Shown: positions 17,229 through 26,103 of the stretch, piece by piece | Layout of the letters: the number at the start of each line of letters is the position of its first letter | How positions within the stretch are numbered: the first letter of the stretch is position 1 | Assembly (NCBI RefSeq): GCF_015351395.1 | Contig: NZ_JADKPV010000001.1 | Location: 744,001 to 808,000 of the forward strand | DNA from: Savagea serpentis | Lineage (GTDB): Bacteria; Bacillota; Bacilli; Bacillales_A; Planococcaceae | Direction: 5' to 3' | DNA length: 64,000 nt | Made by a program: the position numbers and the translations under genes | Notes under the pieces: generated by a model | The model's database searches: none | What the model saw: only the letters and a program-made list of their open reading frames with translations | What the model was told of the DNA's origin: nothing

Positions 17229-17598
17229 GTCTCCCTCTACATAGAGGGAGTGGATTGAAATTTTCTTCTTCAAAAAATGTAAAAACTTTTTCTTTTGTCT
17301 CCCTCTACATAGAGGGAGTGGATTGAAATGACTACATTGACGCACACGGACTTTAAAAGGAGGTCTCCCTCTACATAGAGGGAGTGGATTGAAATAGGAC
17401 CAAGCAATTTTAGAAGATGAAACGATTAGTCTCCCTCTACATAGAGGGAGTGGATTGAAATATCATTAAGCTAATAATTTTGGTGAAAGGCGAAATAGTC
17501 TCCCTCTACATAGAGGGAGTGGATTGAAATATTGCATCTACATAGGCACTGTCTTTTAATAATTCGTCTCCCTCTGCATATGGGGAGTAGATTGAAAT
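17229..17598 (+). CRISPR. CRISPR array, six 33-bp repeats and five spacers, type I-C-like repeat
   Basis: Repeats start at 17229, 17297, 17363, 17429, 17498 and 17566, each 33 bp. The first five are identical, begin GTCTCCCTCTA and end GTGGATTGAAAT. A perfect 9-bp palindrome, CTCCCTCTA / TAGAGGGAG, forms the crRNA hairpin. The sixth repeat has four substitutions (positions 11, 16, 17 and 24), marking the old, trailer end. Spacers are 35, 33, 33, 36 and 35 bp. A palindromic stem with a GATTGAAAT/C 3' tail is the pattern of subtype I-C repeats. No cas gene lies in the 17 kb to the left or 46 kb to the right, so the array must depend on Cas proteins encoded elsewhere or be inactive. Confidence 0.95.
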
Positions 17599-17671
17599 AA
17601 ATAAAAAACCGCGAAACAAATGAATCGTTTTCTTCCGTATGAGGAGCGGTGGAAGTGGAGGTGTATTGTTT

Positions 17672-18106
17672 TTGAAGTTCCAAGCAAAAAAAGACTTCAT
17701 GTATCGAATGATCGTATGGGGATCGGTCTTGTTGTTTTTAGGATTATCGATCGGGCTGTTTCTCCCGATTTATCATGAGGCTGGCCTTGTCGCAAGTTCG
17801 ATTTTTTCTTCTATATGTGGGATTTTTGCCATCGTCATTTTATCGTTTTGGTACCGAACCTTTTACGTTATAACCGATGAACATTTAATGATATATGTCG
17901 GTCCAATGAAACGACGGATTGAGCTGGAGACGATTCAAAAAATCGAAAAGACGAATACGCCATTAGCTTCAGCTGCTCTTTCCAAAGAACGTTATTATTT
18001 GTATTATGGTTTAGGGGATGTCACCATTATCGCTCCAGAAAACATGAATACATTTGTAAAAGTGATCAATGAACAAAGAGATGAACCAGTGGAATTATCG
18101 ATATAG
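17672..18106 (+). CDS. Bacterial PH-domain-like membrane protein (144 aa)
   Basis: The best start is TTG 17672, nine bases after GGAGGT; an earlier in-frame ATG at 17639 has no initiation site and lies near the last CRISPR repeat. Two hydrophobic segments (about 13-33 and 38-60) are followed by a strand-rich domain beginning YVITDEHLMIYVGPMKRRIELETI, which fits small bacterial PH (bPH/DUF1200-type) proteins. No function is known. There is no terminator between the CRISPR array and this gene, so array transcripts may read into it. Confidence 0.7.
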   Translation: MKFQAKKDFMYRMIVWGSVLLFLGLSIGLFLPIYHEAGLVASSIFSSICGIFAIVILSFWYRTFYVITDEHLMIYVGPMKRRIELETIQKIEKTNTPLASAALSKERYYLYYGLGDVTIIAPENMNTFVKVINEQRDEPVELSI

Positions 18107-18107
18107 A

Positions 18108-18153
18108 AAGAGAAAACGAATTTCCCTCACAAAAATTCATTTTCTCTTTCTTT
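18108..18153 (+). terminator. Rho-independent terminator
   Basis: AAAGAGAAAACGAATTT pairs with AAAATTCATTTTCTCTTT (one mismatch) and is followed by CTTTTTTC, just after the PH-domain gene. Confidence 0.75.
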
Positions 18154-18205
18154 TTTCATTAATACCTAGTAAACTGATAAGAATAATATATAAGAGGTGA
18201 ATGAA

Positions 18206-18334
18206 ATGGAAAAAAGGAGAGGGTCCCTTATGTCACCCATTGTTACAATCGTTCTCTTCCTTATCGTTGCCCTCACGTGGGAATACGCTGCTGTACAAGG
18301 ATGGATACCGACCTATCGATTACCGAAATGGTGA
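18206..18334 (+). CDS. Small single-span membrane protein (42 aa)
   Basis: ATG 18206 follows AGAGGTGAATGAA. The 42-residue product starts MEKRRGSLMSPIV, has one hydrophobic helix (about residues 9-30) and ends YRLPKW. It lies alone between a terminator and the S-box leader. The clear initiation site and membrane helix make a real small protein likely; no family is recognised. Confidence 0.5.
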   Translation: MEKRRGSLMSPIVTIVLFLIVALTWEYAAVQGWIPTYRLPKW

Positions 18335-18370
18335 AACTAAATATTTAATTTCTTAATTTTGCAGAAAAGT

Positions 18371-18400
18371 TTGACAAAAGGAAAAGAATAGGTTTACAAT
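18371..18400 (+). promoter_or_regulatory. Sigma-A promoter of the S-box operon
   Basis: TTGACA (18371-18376) and TACAAT (18395-18400) are 18 bases apart, about 33 bp upstream of the SAM riboswitch. This is a near-consensus vegetative promoter. Confidence 0.75.
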
Positions 18401-18432
18401 ACAGCTAACATTCAAACAACAACATATATTTT

Positions 18433-18599
18433 CTTATCCAGAGAAGTCGAGGGACCTGACCCAATGACGCTTCAGCAACCAGCAAACTGCATTGGTGCTC
18501 CTTTCAGAGAATGAATAATCATTCTGAAGATGAGATTTTTGTTACATTTACATTCGTAAATATGACGCTATTCTCTTCAGAAGAGGATAGCGTTTTTTG
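18433..18599 (+). promoter_or_regulatory. SAM-I (S-box) riboswitch with terminator
   Basis: The aptamer runs from CTTATCCAGAGAAG (18433) to GATGAG (18534), which close helix P1. The S-box core motifs GAGGGACCTGACCC, CAGCAACC and GGTGCTCC are present in order. A terminator follows (18565-18599): ACGCTATTCTCTT pairs with AAGAGGATAGCGT and ends in TTTTTT. SAM binding should favour the terminator, so the downstream transport and oxygenase genes are expressed when SAM or methionine, and hence sulfur, is scarce. Confidence 0.95.
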
Positions 18600-18629
18600 T
18601 TTGAATGAAAAAGAAAAAAGGGGATGCTT

Positions 18630-20012
18630 ATGAAAAAAAGAATGTATCTTAATGCATTTGAAATGAACTGTGTTGGCCATCAGTCTCCAGGCTTATGGAC
18701 ACATCCGAACGATCAATCGTCTCGATACAAAGAGGCAAACTATTGGATCGAACTCGCTCAAATTTTGGAGAAGTATGAATACGATGCGGTATTTTTAGCA
18801 GATGTACTTGGGGTTTATGACGTTTATGGTGGTGATGACAAGACGAGTTTAAAAGAAGCAACACAAGTACCAATCAATGATCCGATGTTTGTCATTCCGC
18901 TTATGGCGCATGTGACGAAACATTTAGGCTTTGGAGTTACAGCATCTGTTACCCATGAACATCCGTATTTATTTGCACGGAAAATGACGACACTTGACCA
19001 TTTAACTGAAGGACGAATCGGTTGGAATATCGTCACATCTTACTTAGCGAGTGCCGCGTTAAATATGGGGAAAGATCAGCCTCTTCGGCATGAGGAGCGG
19101 TATGCGATTGCCGAAGAGTTTGTGCAAGTGTGCTACAAGTTGTGGGAAGGCAGTTGGGAAGATGGAGCTGTCGTAAGAGATCGGAAATCACGTACTTTTA
19201 CACACGGAGAGCGAGTCCATCCGATTGAACATAAAGGAAAATACTTCGAAGTACCTGGAATTCATTTATGCGAACCGTCCGCTCAAAGGACACCCGTTTT
19301 ATTTCAAGCAGGGGCTTCACCGTCTGGTCGCTCTTTTGCGACAAAGCATGCGGAGTTTATTTTTATCGGAGCTCCGACGATTCAAGCAGCGAAAGTTTTT
19401 ACATCACGTATTCGAGAGGAAACAGTCATCAATGGACGAGATCCGAACGATGTTAAAATCATTACGATGATTACACCGATTGTTGCAGAAACGACAGAAG
19501 AGGCGCAGGCGAAGTATGACGAATATGTAGCGCATAGCAGTTATGAAGGAGCCTTAGCATTATTCGGTGGGTGGACGGGAGTTGATTTATCATCATTTGA
19601 CCCAGATGACGAAGTGCAATATGTGGAGAATGATGCGATTCGCTCAACACTCGAAAGTTTTACGACGATAGACCCGACACGCAAATGGACGATTCGAGAA
19701 ATTGCACATTCAATAGGTATTGGTGGGATGGGAACGGCAACAGTAGGAACGAAAGAAGAAGTAGCAGATGAATTAGAACGGTGGATGGATGAAGCAGACG
19801 TCGATGGTTTTAATTTAGCATATGCTTTAGCTCATGATACGTTTGAACAGTTCGGCCGAGAGGTGATTCCCATTTTAAAAGAGAGAGGAAGAAGAGGGAA
19901 ACGTGTAGAGGGATCCTTTCGACATCAAGCGTTTGGAAAGGGAGATGATTTACCGCCATATCATCCTGCAAAGCATTATTATAATCGTATTCACACAGTT
20001 AAAACCAATTAA
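18630..20012 (+). CDS. FMNH2-dependent monooxygenase, NtaA/SnaA/DszA family (460 aa)
   Basis: The start at ATG 18630 gives proper spacing from AAAAAAGGGG; ATG 18624 directly abuts it. Family features include KRMYLNAFEMNCVGHQSPG at the N-terminus, YDAVFLADVLGVYDVYGG, the flavin-site strand TASVTHEHPYLFARKMTTLDHLTEGR, GWNIVTSYLASAALNMG, and VLFQAGASPSGRSFA. Members use reduced flavin and O2 to cleave C-S or C-N bonds (DszA, DmoA, NtaA). Control by SAM and the adjacent importer point to desulfurisation of an organosulfur compound. Reduced FMN would come from a separate reductase; an SsuE-like gene lies at 31.5 kb. Confidence 0.88.
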   Translation: MKKRMYLNAFEMNCVGHQSPGLWTHPNDQSSRYKEANYWIELAQILEKYEYDAVFLADVLGVYDVYGGDDKTSLKEATQVPINDPMFVIPLMAHVTKHLGFGVTASVTHEHPYLFARKMTTLDHLTEGRIGWNIVTSYLASAALNMGKDQPLRHEERYAIAEEFVQVCYKLWEGSWEDGAVVRDRKSRTFTHGERVHPIEHKGKYFEVPGIHLCEPSAQRTPVLFQAGASPSGRSFATKHAEFIFIGAPTIQAAKVFTSRIREETVINGRDPNDVKIITMITPIVAETTEEAQAKYDEYVAHSSYEGALALFGGWTGVDLSSFDPDDEVQYVENDAIRSTLESFTTIDPTRKWTIREIAHSIGIGGMGTATVGTKEEVADELERWMDEADVDGFNLAYALAHDTFEQFGREVIPILKERGRRGKRVEGSFRHQAFGKGDDLPPYHPAKHYYNRIHTVKTN

Positions 20013-20046
20013 AACAATATGTTTAATGTATTTAGGAGGAAATAAA

Positions 20047-21012
20047 ATGAAGCAATGGACAAAGGTAATATTCGCACTTATTTTATTTGGAAGTTTGGCA
20101 GGCTGTTCGCCTGCTGCGTCTGAGCAGACACTTTCAAAAGTGCGATTAGATTATGCGCATTACTCGCCAACGAGTTTAGTATTGAAAGAATTTGGTTGGT
20201 TAGAGGAACGATTAGAGGAACAAGGAATCAAAGTAGAATGGGTGTTTAGTCAAGGAAGTAATAAGTCGCTTGAATTTTTGAATAGTAATAGCATCGATTT
20301 CGGCTCAACGGCGGGAGCGGCGGCCTTATTATCCAAAGCAAACGGCGCACCTATTGAAAGCATTTACGTATTATCTCAACCAGAGTGGACAGCACTCGTA
20401 TCTACAGGTTCTATTACGGATGTCTCACAATTAAAAGGTAAAAAAATTGCTGCGACAAGTGGTACAGATCCTTATATCTTTTTATTGCAGGCCTTGAGTG
20501 CACAAGGTATATCTCTTGATGAAGTGGATATCGTAAATGTGCAACATGGCGATGGAGCAAATGCTTTATCGAGTGGACAAGTGGACGCTTGGGCAGGATT
20601 AGATCCCCATATGGCTCGCGTAGAAGTGGAACGAGGCGGACAGTTATTTTATCGAAATGTCGATTTTAATACGTACAATTTGTTAAATGTTCGCACAGCC
20701 TTTTTACAAGAACATCCAGAAATTGTTCAAACAGTGTTAGAAACGTATGAACAAGCACGACAATGGGTGATTGAACATCCAGAAGAAACAGCACAATTGT
20801 TAAGTGAAGATGCAAACATCCCGATAGAAGTAGCTCGAATACAGCTTGAACGCACAAGTTTTGAATCAAGCGTTTTAACGTCAACTCAAAATGAAACATT
20901 GCGACGCGCCGGTGAAACATTACTGCAAGGAAATTTTTTAAAGCAAGACGTATTGCTAGATGAAACGATTGACGCTTTATTAAATAAAGATGTTTGGGAA
21001 GGAGCGCAATGA
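20047..21012 (+). CDS. ABC transporter substrate-binding lipoprotein, SsuA/TauA type (321 aa)
   Basis: ATG 20047 follows AGGAGGAAATAAA. The lipobox is LAGC (Cys about 20). The mature part matches NMT1/SsuA binding proteins: LDYAHYSPTSLVLKEFGWLEE, then VEWVFSQGSNKSLEFLNSNSIDFGST (ligand-contacting region) and KIAATSGTDPYIFLLQAL. These proteins bind sulfonates, taurine or related small anions. It is the ligand receptor of the importer completed by the next two genes. Confidence 0.88.
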   Translation: MKQWTKVIFALILFGSLAGCSPAASEQTLSKVRLDYAHYSPTSLVLKEFGWLEERLEEQGIKVEWVFSQGSNKSLEFLNSNSIDFGSTAGAAALLSKANGAPIESIYVLSQPEWTALVSTGSITDVSQLKGKKIAATSGTDPYIFLLQALSAQGISLDEVDIVNVQHGDGANALSSGQVDAWAGLDPHMARVEVERGGQLFYRNVDFNTYNLLNVRTAFLQEHPEIVQTVLETYEQARQWVIEHPEETAQLLSEDANIPIEVARIQLERTSFESSVLTSTQNETLRRAGETLLQGNFLKQDVLLDETIDALLNKDVWEGAQ

Positions 21013-21013
21013 T

Positions 21014-21829
21014 GTGAAGGCTATCATTTTAGATCAAGAAAAAGTGAAAACACGTCACATTCTCCCGAACTTATGGCGATTAACGAACGGATACGGATGG
21101 CTCATACCACTTTTATTACTTATTGTGTGGGAGTTGGCGAGCCATATGCAATGGGTGGAGAGTTACCAATTGCCCGCTCCTTCTACAATTGGTGGAACAT
21201 TGTATGAATGGTTGCTTGATGGCACGTTATGGACGCATGGTTCGATGACAACACTCCGTGTCCTGGCTGGTTTTTTCCTCGGATCTATCGTCGCTTTCAT
21301 TTTCGGAATTTGTAACGGTTTATTTCCGACTGTGCACCAATTGACGGATCCACTCATTCAAGGGTTACGAGCGATTCCTTCTTTAGCATGGGTTCCTCTT
21401 TTCGTCTTATGGATGGGCATTGGGGAAACATCCAAAGTAGTATTAATTGCGGTTGGTGTGTTTTTTCCAGTGTATTTAAGTGTAGTCAGTGGCTTGCAAC
21501 AAGTCCCAAAACAATGGATTGAAGTAGGAAGGTTATATCAACTTTCTCGTCTTCAACTCGTCCGAAAAATTTTATTACCCGCAAGTCTGCCTTCTTGTTT
21601 TGTCGGGTTACGCAGTGGTTTAGGACTCGGGTGGATGTTCGTTGTCGCAGCTGAATTAATGGGGGCGAGTGAAGGGCTCGGCTACTTACTCGTCATGGGT
21701 CAAAATACGCTCTCTCCCGATATGATTATCGCAAGCATCGTATTGTTTGCTTGCATCGGAAAAATAACAGACTGGATTCTTGTGTCCATCCAAAGACGTG
21801 TATACAAAGGAGGCAGCCAATGGTCGTAA
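21014..21829 (+). CDS. ABC transporter permease, SsuC/TauC type (271 aa)
   Basis: GTG 21014 lies ten bases after GGAAGGAG and one base after the previous stop; the longer frame to 20990 has no initiation site. Six membrane segments are predicted. The family signatures include LPAPSTIGGTLYEWL near the N-terminus, GLRAIPSLAWVPLFVLWMGIG and the EAA loop region WIEVGRLYQLSRLQLVRKI. Its C-terminus overlaps the ATPase gene by 10 bp. Confidence 0.9.
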   Translation: MKAIILDQEKVKTRHILPNLWRLTNGYGWLIPLLLLIVWELASHMQWVESYQLPAPSTIGGTLYEWLLDGTLWTHGSMTTLRVLAGFFLGSIVAFIFGICNGLFPTVHQLTDPLIQGLRAIPSLAWVPLFVLWMGIGETSKVVLIAVGVFFPVYLSVVSGLQQVPKQWIEVGRLYQLSRLQLVRKILLPASLPSCFVGLRSGLGLGWMFVVAAELMGASEGLGYLLVMGQNTLSPDMIIASIVLFACIGKITDWILVSIQRRVYKGGSQWS

Positions 21830-22533
21830 TCGAAGCGAAAGATTTCGCAAAATATTATGAAGAAACATGTGTCGTGAACCAAGTGAATTTTTCGATTGAA
21901 CGAGAGGAAATTGTGGGAATCATCGGAACGAGCGGGAGCGGAAAAAGTACCATCTTACGTGCTTTATCAGGGCTGGATGCTCAATATGAAGGTCAATTAT
22001 ATCAAGAGGAACAACATCCGAGTGTCGTCTTTCAAGAAGCACGATTATTCCCGTGGCTTACGGTGCTAGACAATGTATTATTTGGGCTTGCTCAAACGGA
22101 AGAGATGATAGTAAGAGCGCGAATGTATTTACAAAAAGTCGGAATTGAACAAGCGGAGCGACTTTTTCCGAATGAATTATCGGGAGGAATGGCGCAACGT
22201 GTCGCCATTGCTCGTGCGCTTGTAAGAAAAACGTCAGTCTTATTATTAGACGAACCATTCAGCGCGCTCGATGCCTTTACAAAAATGAAATTACAACGCT
22301 TATTATTAGACTTATGGGAAGCAGAACGGACGACGATGGTGCTCGTAACACATGATTTAGAAGAGGCGCTTTACTTATGTGATCGCATTATCGTTTTACA
22401 CGGGCAACCTGGATTAGTAAAAGCGACGATTACTATTGACGTGCCCAAGCCGCGTAGACGAGATGACGTCATATTGGCGCGCTACAAAGGAAAGCTTTTG
22501 AAATTATTACAGTTGGAGGAGGAAGTGGAATGA
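21820..22533 (+). CDS. ABC transporter ATP-binding protein, SsuB/TauB type (237 aa)
   Basis: ATG 21820 follows AAAGGAGGCAGCCA. Walker A is GTSGSGKST, the Q-loop is VVFQEARLFPWLTV, the signature is LSGGMAQRVA, Walker B is SVLLLDEPFSALDA, and the H-switch is VTHDLEEAL. It powers the importer with the two preceding gene products. The gene overlaps the acyl-CoA synthetase gene by four bases (ATGA), which ties that enzyme to the transport operon. Confidence 0.92.
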   Translation: MVVIEAKDFAKYYEETCVVNQVNFSIEREEIVGIIGTSGSGKSTILRALSGLDAQYEGQLYQEEQHPSVVFQEARLFPWLTVLDNVLFGLAQTEEMIVRARMYLQKVGIEQAERLFPNELSGGMAQRVAIARALVRKTSVLLLDEPFSALDAFTKMKLQRLLLDLWEAERTTMVLVTHDLEEALYLCDRIIVLHGQPGLVKATITIDVPKPRRRDDVILARYKGKLLKLLQLEEEVE

Positions 22534-24164
22534 CACTACAAACGAAGCCGCAAATATTACCCCCTGTTGCAACGGCGACAAATTGGACAAGCGATGTTCC
22601 AGAAGGAGAATTTCGATGGGAGTATTATGTAGAAAATCGCCCTTTAAATATTGCGTACGAAGCGGTCACTCGACATGTGGAAGAAGGTTACGGAAAGAAA
22701 GTCGCTTTGTATGAAGTAGAGGGAGGGCAAGTTCGTTCATACACGTTTCAGGAAATTGATGATTTAGTGAGACATTATGCTAACGTATTACGAGCATTAG
22801 ATGTTCGTCGTGGAGAACGCGTTGCAATCTTTTTACCAAAATGTGCAACAAATTATATCGCTTTACTTGCAGCGATTCGAATTGGTGCGATTGCGGTTCC
22901 CTTATTCGAAGCATTTATGGAAGAAGCGATTGTGGATCGTGTCTTAGATAGTGGAGCGACGACGTTCATCACGGATGAAACGCTCGGTCAACGAGTGCCC
23001 TTGCAACGTCTTCCTTCTATCCGTCATTTTTTATATACGTCTACGATTGAACAATTTACACCGAAAAAAGAAGCAAGTATCGTTTATCAAGATAAAGAAG
23101 CTCCTTTTCTTCTTCATTATACGAGTGGTTCAACGGGAAAACCGAAAGGCGTCTTGCATGCGCAACGAGCGTTTTATCATCAACGTTTGACAGGCCGATG
23201 GGTACTTGATTTACGAGATGACGATATTTATTGGTGCACGTCTCACCCAGGTTGGGTGACAGGAAGTGTTTACGGATTTTTAGCTCCTTGGTTTAATCGC
23301 GCAACTGTCGTTGTCCATTGCGGACGTTTCGATGCTTCAGAATGGTATTCGGTTATTGAAAAACTGAAAGTGACGGTTTTATATAGTGCGCCAACCGCTT
23401 ATCGTCTACTTATTGCTTCAGATGCACATAAGCAGTATGACCTTTCTTCTGTTCGTCATGCGATGAGTGTCGGCGAACCATTAAATCCAGAAGTCATTCA
23501 TTGGTTCGAACAAACGCTGAAGATCCGCTTACACGATACGTGGTGGATGACAGAAACAGGTGCACATTTAATTGTCAATGCCCCTCATGCTCCGGTTAAG
23601 CCAGGATCGATGGGACGTGCTTTTCCTGGTATTACAGTTGGAATTTTAAATGATACCGGAGAACTTTTACCTTCTTATGAGGTGGGACATTTAGCAATAC
23701 AGGCTCCTTGGCCAGGATTGATGAAAACAATTTGGAATAATGAGGAGCGTTTTAATCAGTACTTTAATGAAGAAGGATGGTATCATTCAGGAGATTTAGC
23801 GTATATGGATGAAGACGGTTATGTATTTTTTGCGAGTCGGGATGACGATCTTATTATGAGCGCTGGAGAACGTATTGGTCCGTTCGAGGTTGAAAGTACG
23901 CTGTTAGAACATGAAGCAGTAAAGGAAGCGGGTGTCGTTGGTGTGCCGGATGAAGTGAAGGGAGAGGTCGTAAAAGCTTACGTCACATTACATGATCATG
24001 TCGAACCATCTTCGCTTTTAGAAGAACAACTTATTCAACATGTTCGAACGCATTTAGCTGCGCATGCGGCACCCCGCTATGTTGAATTCATCGAAGAATT
24101 GCCTAAAACGGTGATTAGCGGAAAGATTATGCGTCGAGAATTAAAACAGAGACATCGCGTCTAA
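22530..24164 (+). CDS. AMP-forming acyl-CoA synthetase, AcsA-like (544 aa)
   Basis: ATG 22530 overlaps the ATPase stop and is preceded by GGAGGAGG. The adenylation core is seen in YTSGSTGKPKGVLH (about 195), the acyl-site motif DTWWMTETGAHL, YHSGDLAYMDEDGY and the catalytic Lys in VISGKIMRREL near the C-terminus. The double Trp before TETG is also found in acetyl-CoA synthetase, where it limits the pocket to short acids. As the last gene of an S-box operon it probably activates a short sulfur-containing or sulfur-stripped acid to its CoA thioester. The actual acid is unknown. Confidence 0.85.
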   Translation: MTLQTKPQILPPVATATNWTSDVPEGEFRWEYYVENRPLNIAYEAVTRHVEEGYGKKVALYEVEGGQVRSYTFQEIDDLVRHYANVLRALDVRRGERVAIFLPKCATNYIALLAAIRIGAIAVPLFEAFMEEAIVDRVLDSGATTFITDETLGQRVPLQRLPSIRHFLYTSTIEQFTPKKEASIVYQDKEAPFLLHYTSGSTGKPKGVLHAQRAFYHQRLTGRWVLDLRDDDIYWCTSHPGWVTGSVYGFLAPWFNRATVVVHCGRFDASEWYSVIEKLKVTVLYSAPTAYRLLIASDAHKQYDLSSVRHAMSVGEPLNPEVIHWFEQTLKIRLHDTWWMTETGAHLIVNAPHAPVKPGSMGRAFPGITVGILNDTGELLPSYEVGHLAIQAPWPGLMKTIWNNEERFNQYFNEEGWYHSGDLAYMDEDGYVFFASRDDDLIMSAGERIGPFEVESTLLEHEAVKEAGVVGVPDEVKGEVVKAYVTLHDHVEPSSLLEEQLIQHVRTHLAAHAAPRYVEFIEELPKTVISGKIMRRELKQRHRV

Positions 24165-24197
24165 CGATGAGTTGTTTAGCCTCCCATCCTGAAGTAT

Positions 24198-24217
24198 TCG
24201 ACATTTTCATTGTCGAG
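24198..24217 (+). terminator. Possible weak terminator
   Basis: TCGACA pairs with TGTCGA around TTTTCAT, followed by GTTCTTCTG. It is the only hairpin between the S-box operon and the next gene; the T-tract is poor. Confidence 0.3.
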
Positions 24218-24264
24218 TTCTTCTGTTTCGTCTACAATGGACGAATGGATTGGAGGCTTTTTTT

Positions 24265-26037
24265 ATGAAAATGTTTACGGTGATGCGGATGAGTGCGAGG
24301 CGTATTTTGATGGATCCGAAAGAATATTTATTCGGGTTTTTCTTATTGCAAAGTATGCGCTGGGCATTGGCAGTTCCGCTCGTAACCTTTTTGTTTTACA
24401 CGATGTTAAATACCGCCGGACTCGTCAGTGTGACGAATACGAATATCATTCAATTGTTGGCAAGTCCGCTGGCGCTCGGAATTTTAATCGTTTTACTTTT
24501 TTTACTCACCTTTTTCGCCTTTTACGAGTTCGGGTATTATTTTTTAGTAGCGAAATATCAACGACTAGGCGAACCGTTTACGTTTCGTACGATTTTGCGT
24601 GAGCTAAATGCGAAAGTCCCGAAGTTTTTTAGCATTCACTTTCTCATTTTTACGATTTATCTCGTTTTGTTGTTGCCGATTGCTTCACTCGGAATGAGTA
24701 CGTCTTGGACAGAAGCGTTACAAATTCCATATTTTATTACCGATGAAGTAGCGAACATGTCGTACGGCAAAATCGCGCTCGGCATCGGGCTGGCGGTCGT
24801 GCTCTATGTGAACGCTCGCTTCGTCTTTACGGTGCTTTATTTTTCAACAGAGCGAGAAGCATCGATGCGTCAGTCATTAAAGAAAAGTTGGCGCCATTCG
24901 AAAGGGAAAGTATTGCGCATCGTGACGAGTTTAGTGACGATCGTTTTCACGTTTACGGCGAGTGCGACCGTGCTCATTACGCTAACGCTTGCGCCCCTTT
25001 TTATCGCTGAATCTTACTTTGAAATGCAGTTGCCGATTGTCGCAGGGATTAGTTTTACGATCATTCAAGGAATTTTGTTTACGACGAGTGCGCTCATGCA
25101 GCCGATGTTGACCGAAGCTGTGACAATCATCGAGCGAGGAGAAGAGCGCCTCGGGAAAGTGACGAGTTATCGCCGAACGTTCGGGACGTATTTGCGTCGC
25201 TTTTGGCCGTTGTTGGCACTCGGCTTTATCGTCTTCGCTTTCATTCATACGAATACATTGAAAGAAACGGTGTATCAGCCGATGACGAAAGTAGTTGCGC
25301 ATCGTGGCTATGCGGCGGTCGCACTTGAAAACACGATTGCAAGTTTAGATGCAGCAGCAGAGGCGGGAGCCGATATGGTGGAGATGGATATTCAAGAAAC
25401 GAAAGATGGTCATTTTGTCGTCTATCACGATAAAACGTTGCGCCGTCTAGCGGGAGATTCACGTGTCGTTGGAGAAATGACGTTCGATGAATTGACGAAG
25501 GTGACGTTGACGGACGGTCATCATATCGAACCGCTCCCGTCCTTTGAAGAATACATCGACCGAGCAAAAGAGCTCGACATTCGCTTGCTTGTGGAAACGA
25601 AAACATACGGCCACGAGTCAGCGGAGATGGAGCGAAATCTCGTGAAATTATTGCATGAAAAAGAAGTTGCGTACGATTACGTCGTTCAATCGCTCGACAT
25701 TCCTCATTTGCGCAAAATACAAGCGATCGACCCGCTCATCCCAACGAGTGACGTCATCGCACTGAACGTAGGTCGCGTGCCGAAAACAGAATCGATGTTT
25801 TTAAGTTTGGAAGATTTTTCAGTGACAGCGGATCTTGTGAAAAATGCAGAAAAAGAAGATAAAAAAATATTCGTTTGGACCGTCAATAAAGAAAACTTAA
25901 TGCATCATTACATTCGAATGGGTGTGTACGGACTCATTACGAATCACGTATCGGACGCCGTCGATGTGCGCGATACGTATGAAGAAGAGCAAGGACTGTT
26001 GCAGCGCTTGCTTTGGTTAATTGAAGAAAATCAATAA
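24265..26037 (+). CDS. Membrane-bound glycerophosphodiester phosphodiesterase (590 aa)
   Basis: ATG 24265 follows TTGGAGGC with 8-base spacing. The N-terminal ~330 residues hold about eight membrane helices of the GDPD membrane-domain family. The C-terminal domain is catalytic: VVAHRGYAAVALENTIASL (His-Arg, Glu-Asn), ADMVEMDIQETKDG (Glu, Asp metal ligands), VVYHDKTLRRL (second His) and the terminal YGLITNHVSDAV. The enzyme hydrolyses glycerophosphodiesters to glycerol-3-phosphate and an alcohol, or acts on related polymers such as lipoteichoic acid. It could feed the glycerol-3-phosphate system at 6-12 kb. Confidence 0.9.
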   Translation: MKMFTVMRMSARRILMDPKEYLFGFFLLQSMRWALAVPLVTFLFYTMLNTAGLVSVTNTNIIQLLASPLALGILIVLLFLLTFFAFYEFGYYFLVAKYQRLGEPFTFRTILRELNAKVPKFFSIHFLIFTIYLVLLLPIASLGMSTSWTEALQIPYFITDEVANMSYGKIALGIGLAVVLYVNARFVFTVLYFSTEREASMRQSLKKSWRHSKGKVLRIVTSLVTIVFTFTASATVLITLTLAPLFIAESYFEMQLPIVAGISFTIIQGILFTTSALMQPMLTEAVTIIERGEERLGKVTSYRRTFGTYLRRFWPLLALGFIVFAFIHTNTLKETVYQPMTKVVAHRGYAAVALENTIASLDAAAEAGADMVEMDIQETKDGHFVVYHDKTLRRLAGDSRVVGEMTFDELTKVTLTDGHHIEPLPSFEEYIDRAKELDIRLLVETKTYGHESAEMERNLVKLLHEKEVAYDYVVQSLDIPHLRKIQAIDPLIPTSDVIALNVGRVPKTESMFLSLEDFSVTADLVKNAEKEDKKIFVWTVNKENLMHHYIRMGVYGLITNHVSDAVDVRDTYEEEQGLLQRLLWLIEENQ

Positions 26038-26040
26038 AAA

Positions 26041-26073
26041 GAAAGAGTCGATATGAAATCGGCTCTTTTTTTA
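26041..26073 (+). terminator. Rho-independent terminator
   Basis: GAAAGAGTCGAT pairs with ATCGGCTCTTTTTTT around a short loop, directly after the phosphodiesterase gene. Confidence 0.8.
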
Positions 26074-26103
26074 TGGCATACTAGTTAAAAAGGAGGTTTC
26101 GGT

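Noticed and set aside
17130-17700. Minus-strand frames over the CRISPR array
   Set aside because: They arise because the repeat translates openly in that frame; they contain the repeat-encoded peptide and no protein motif.
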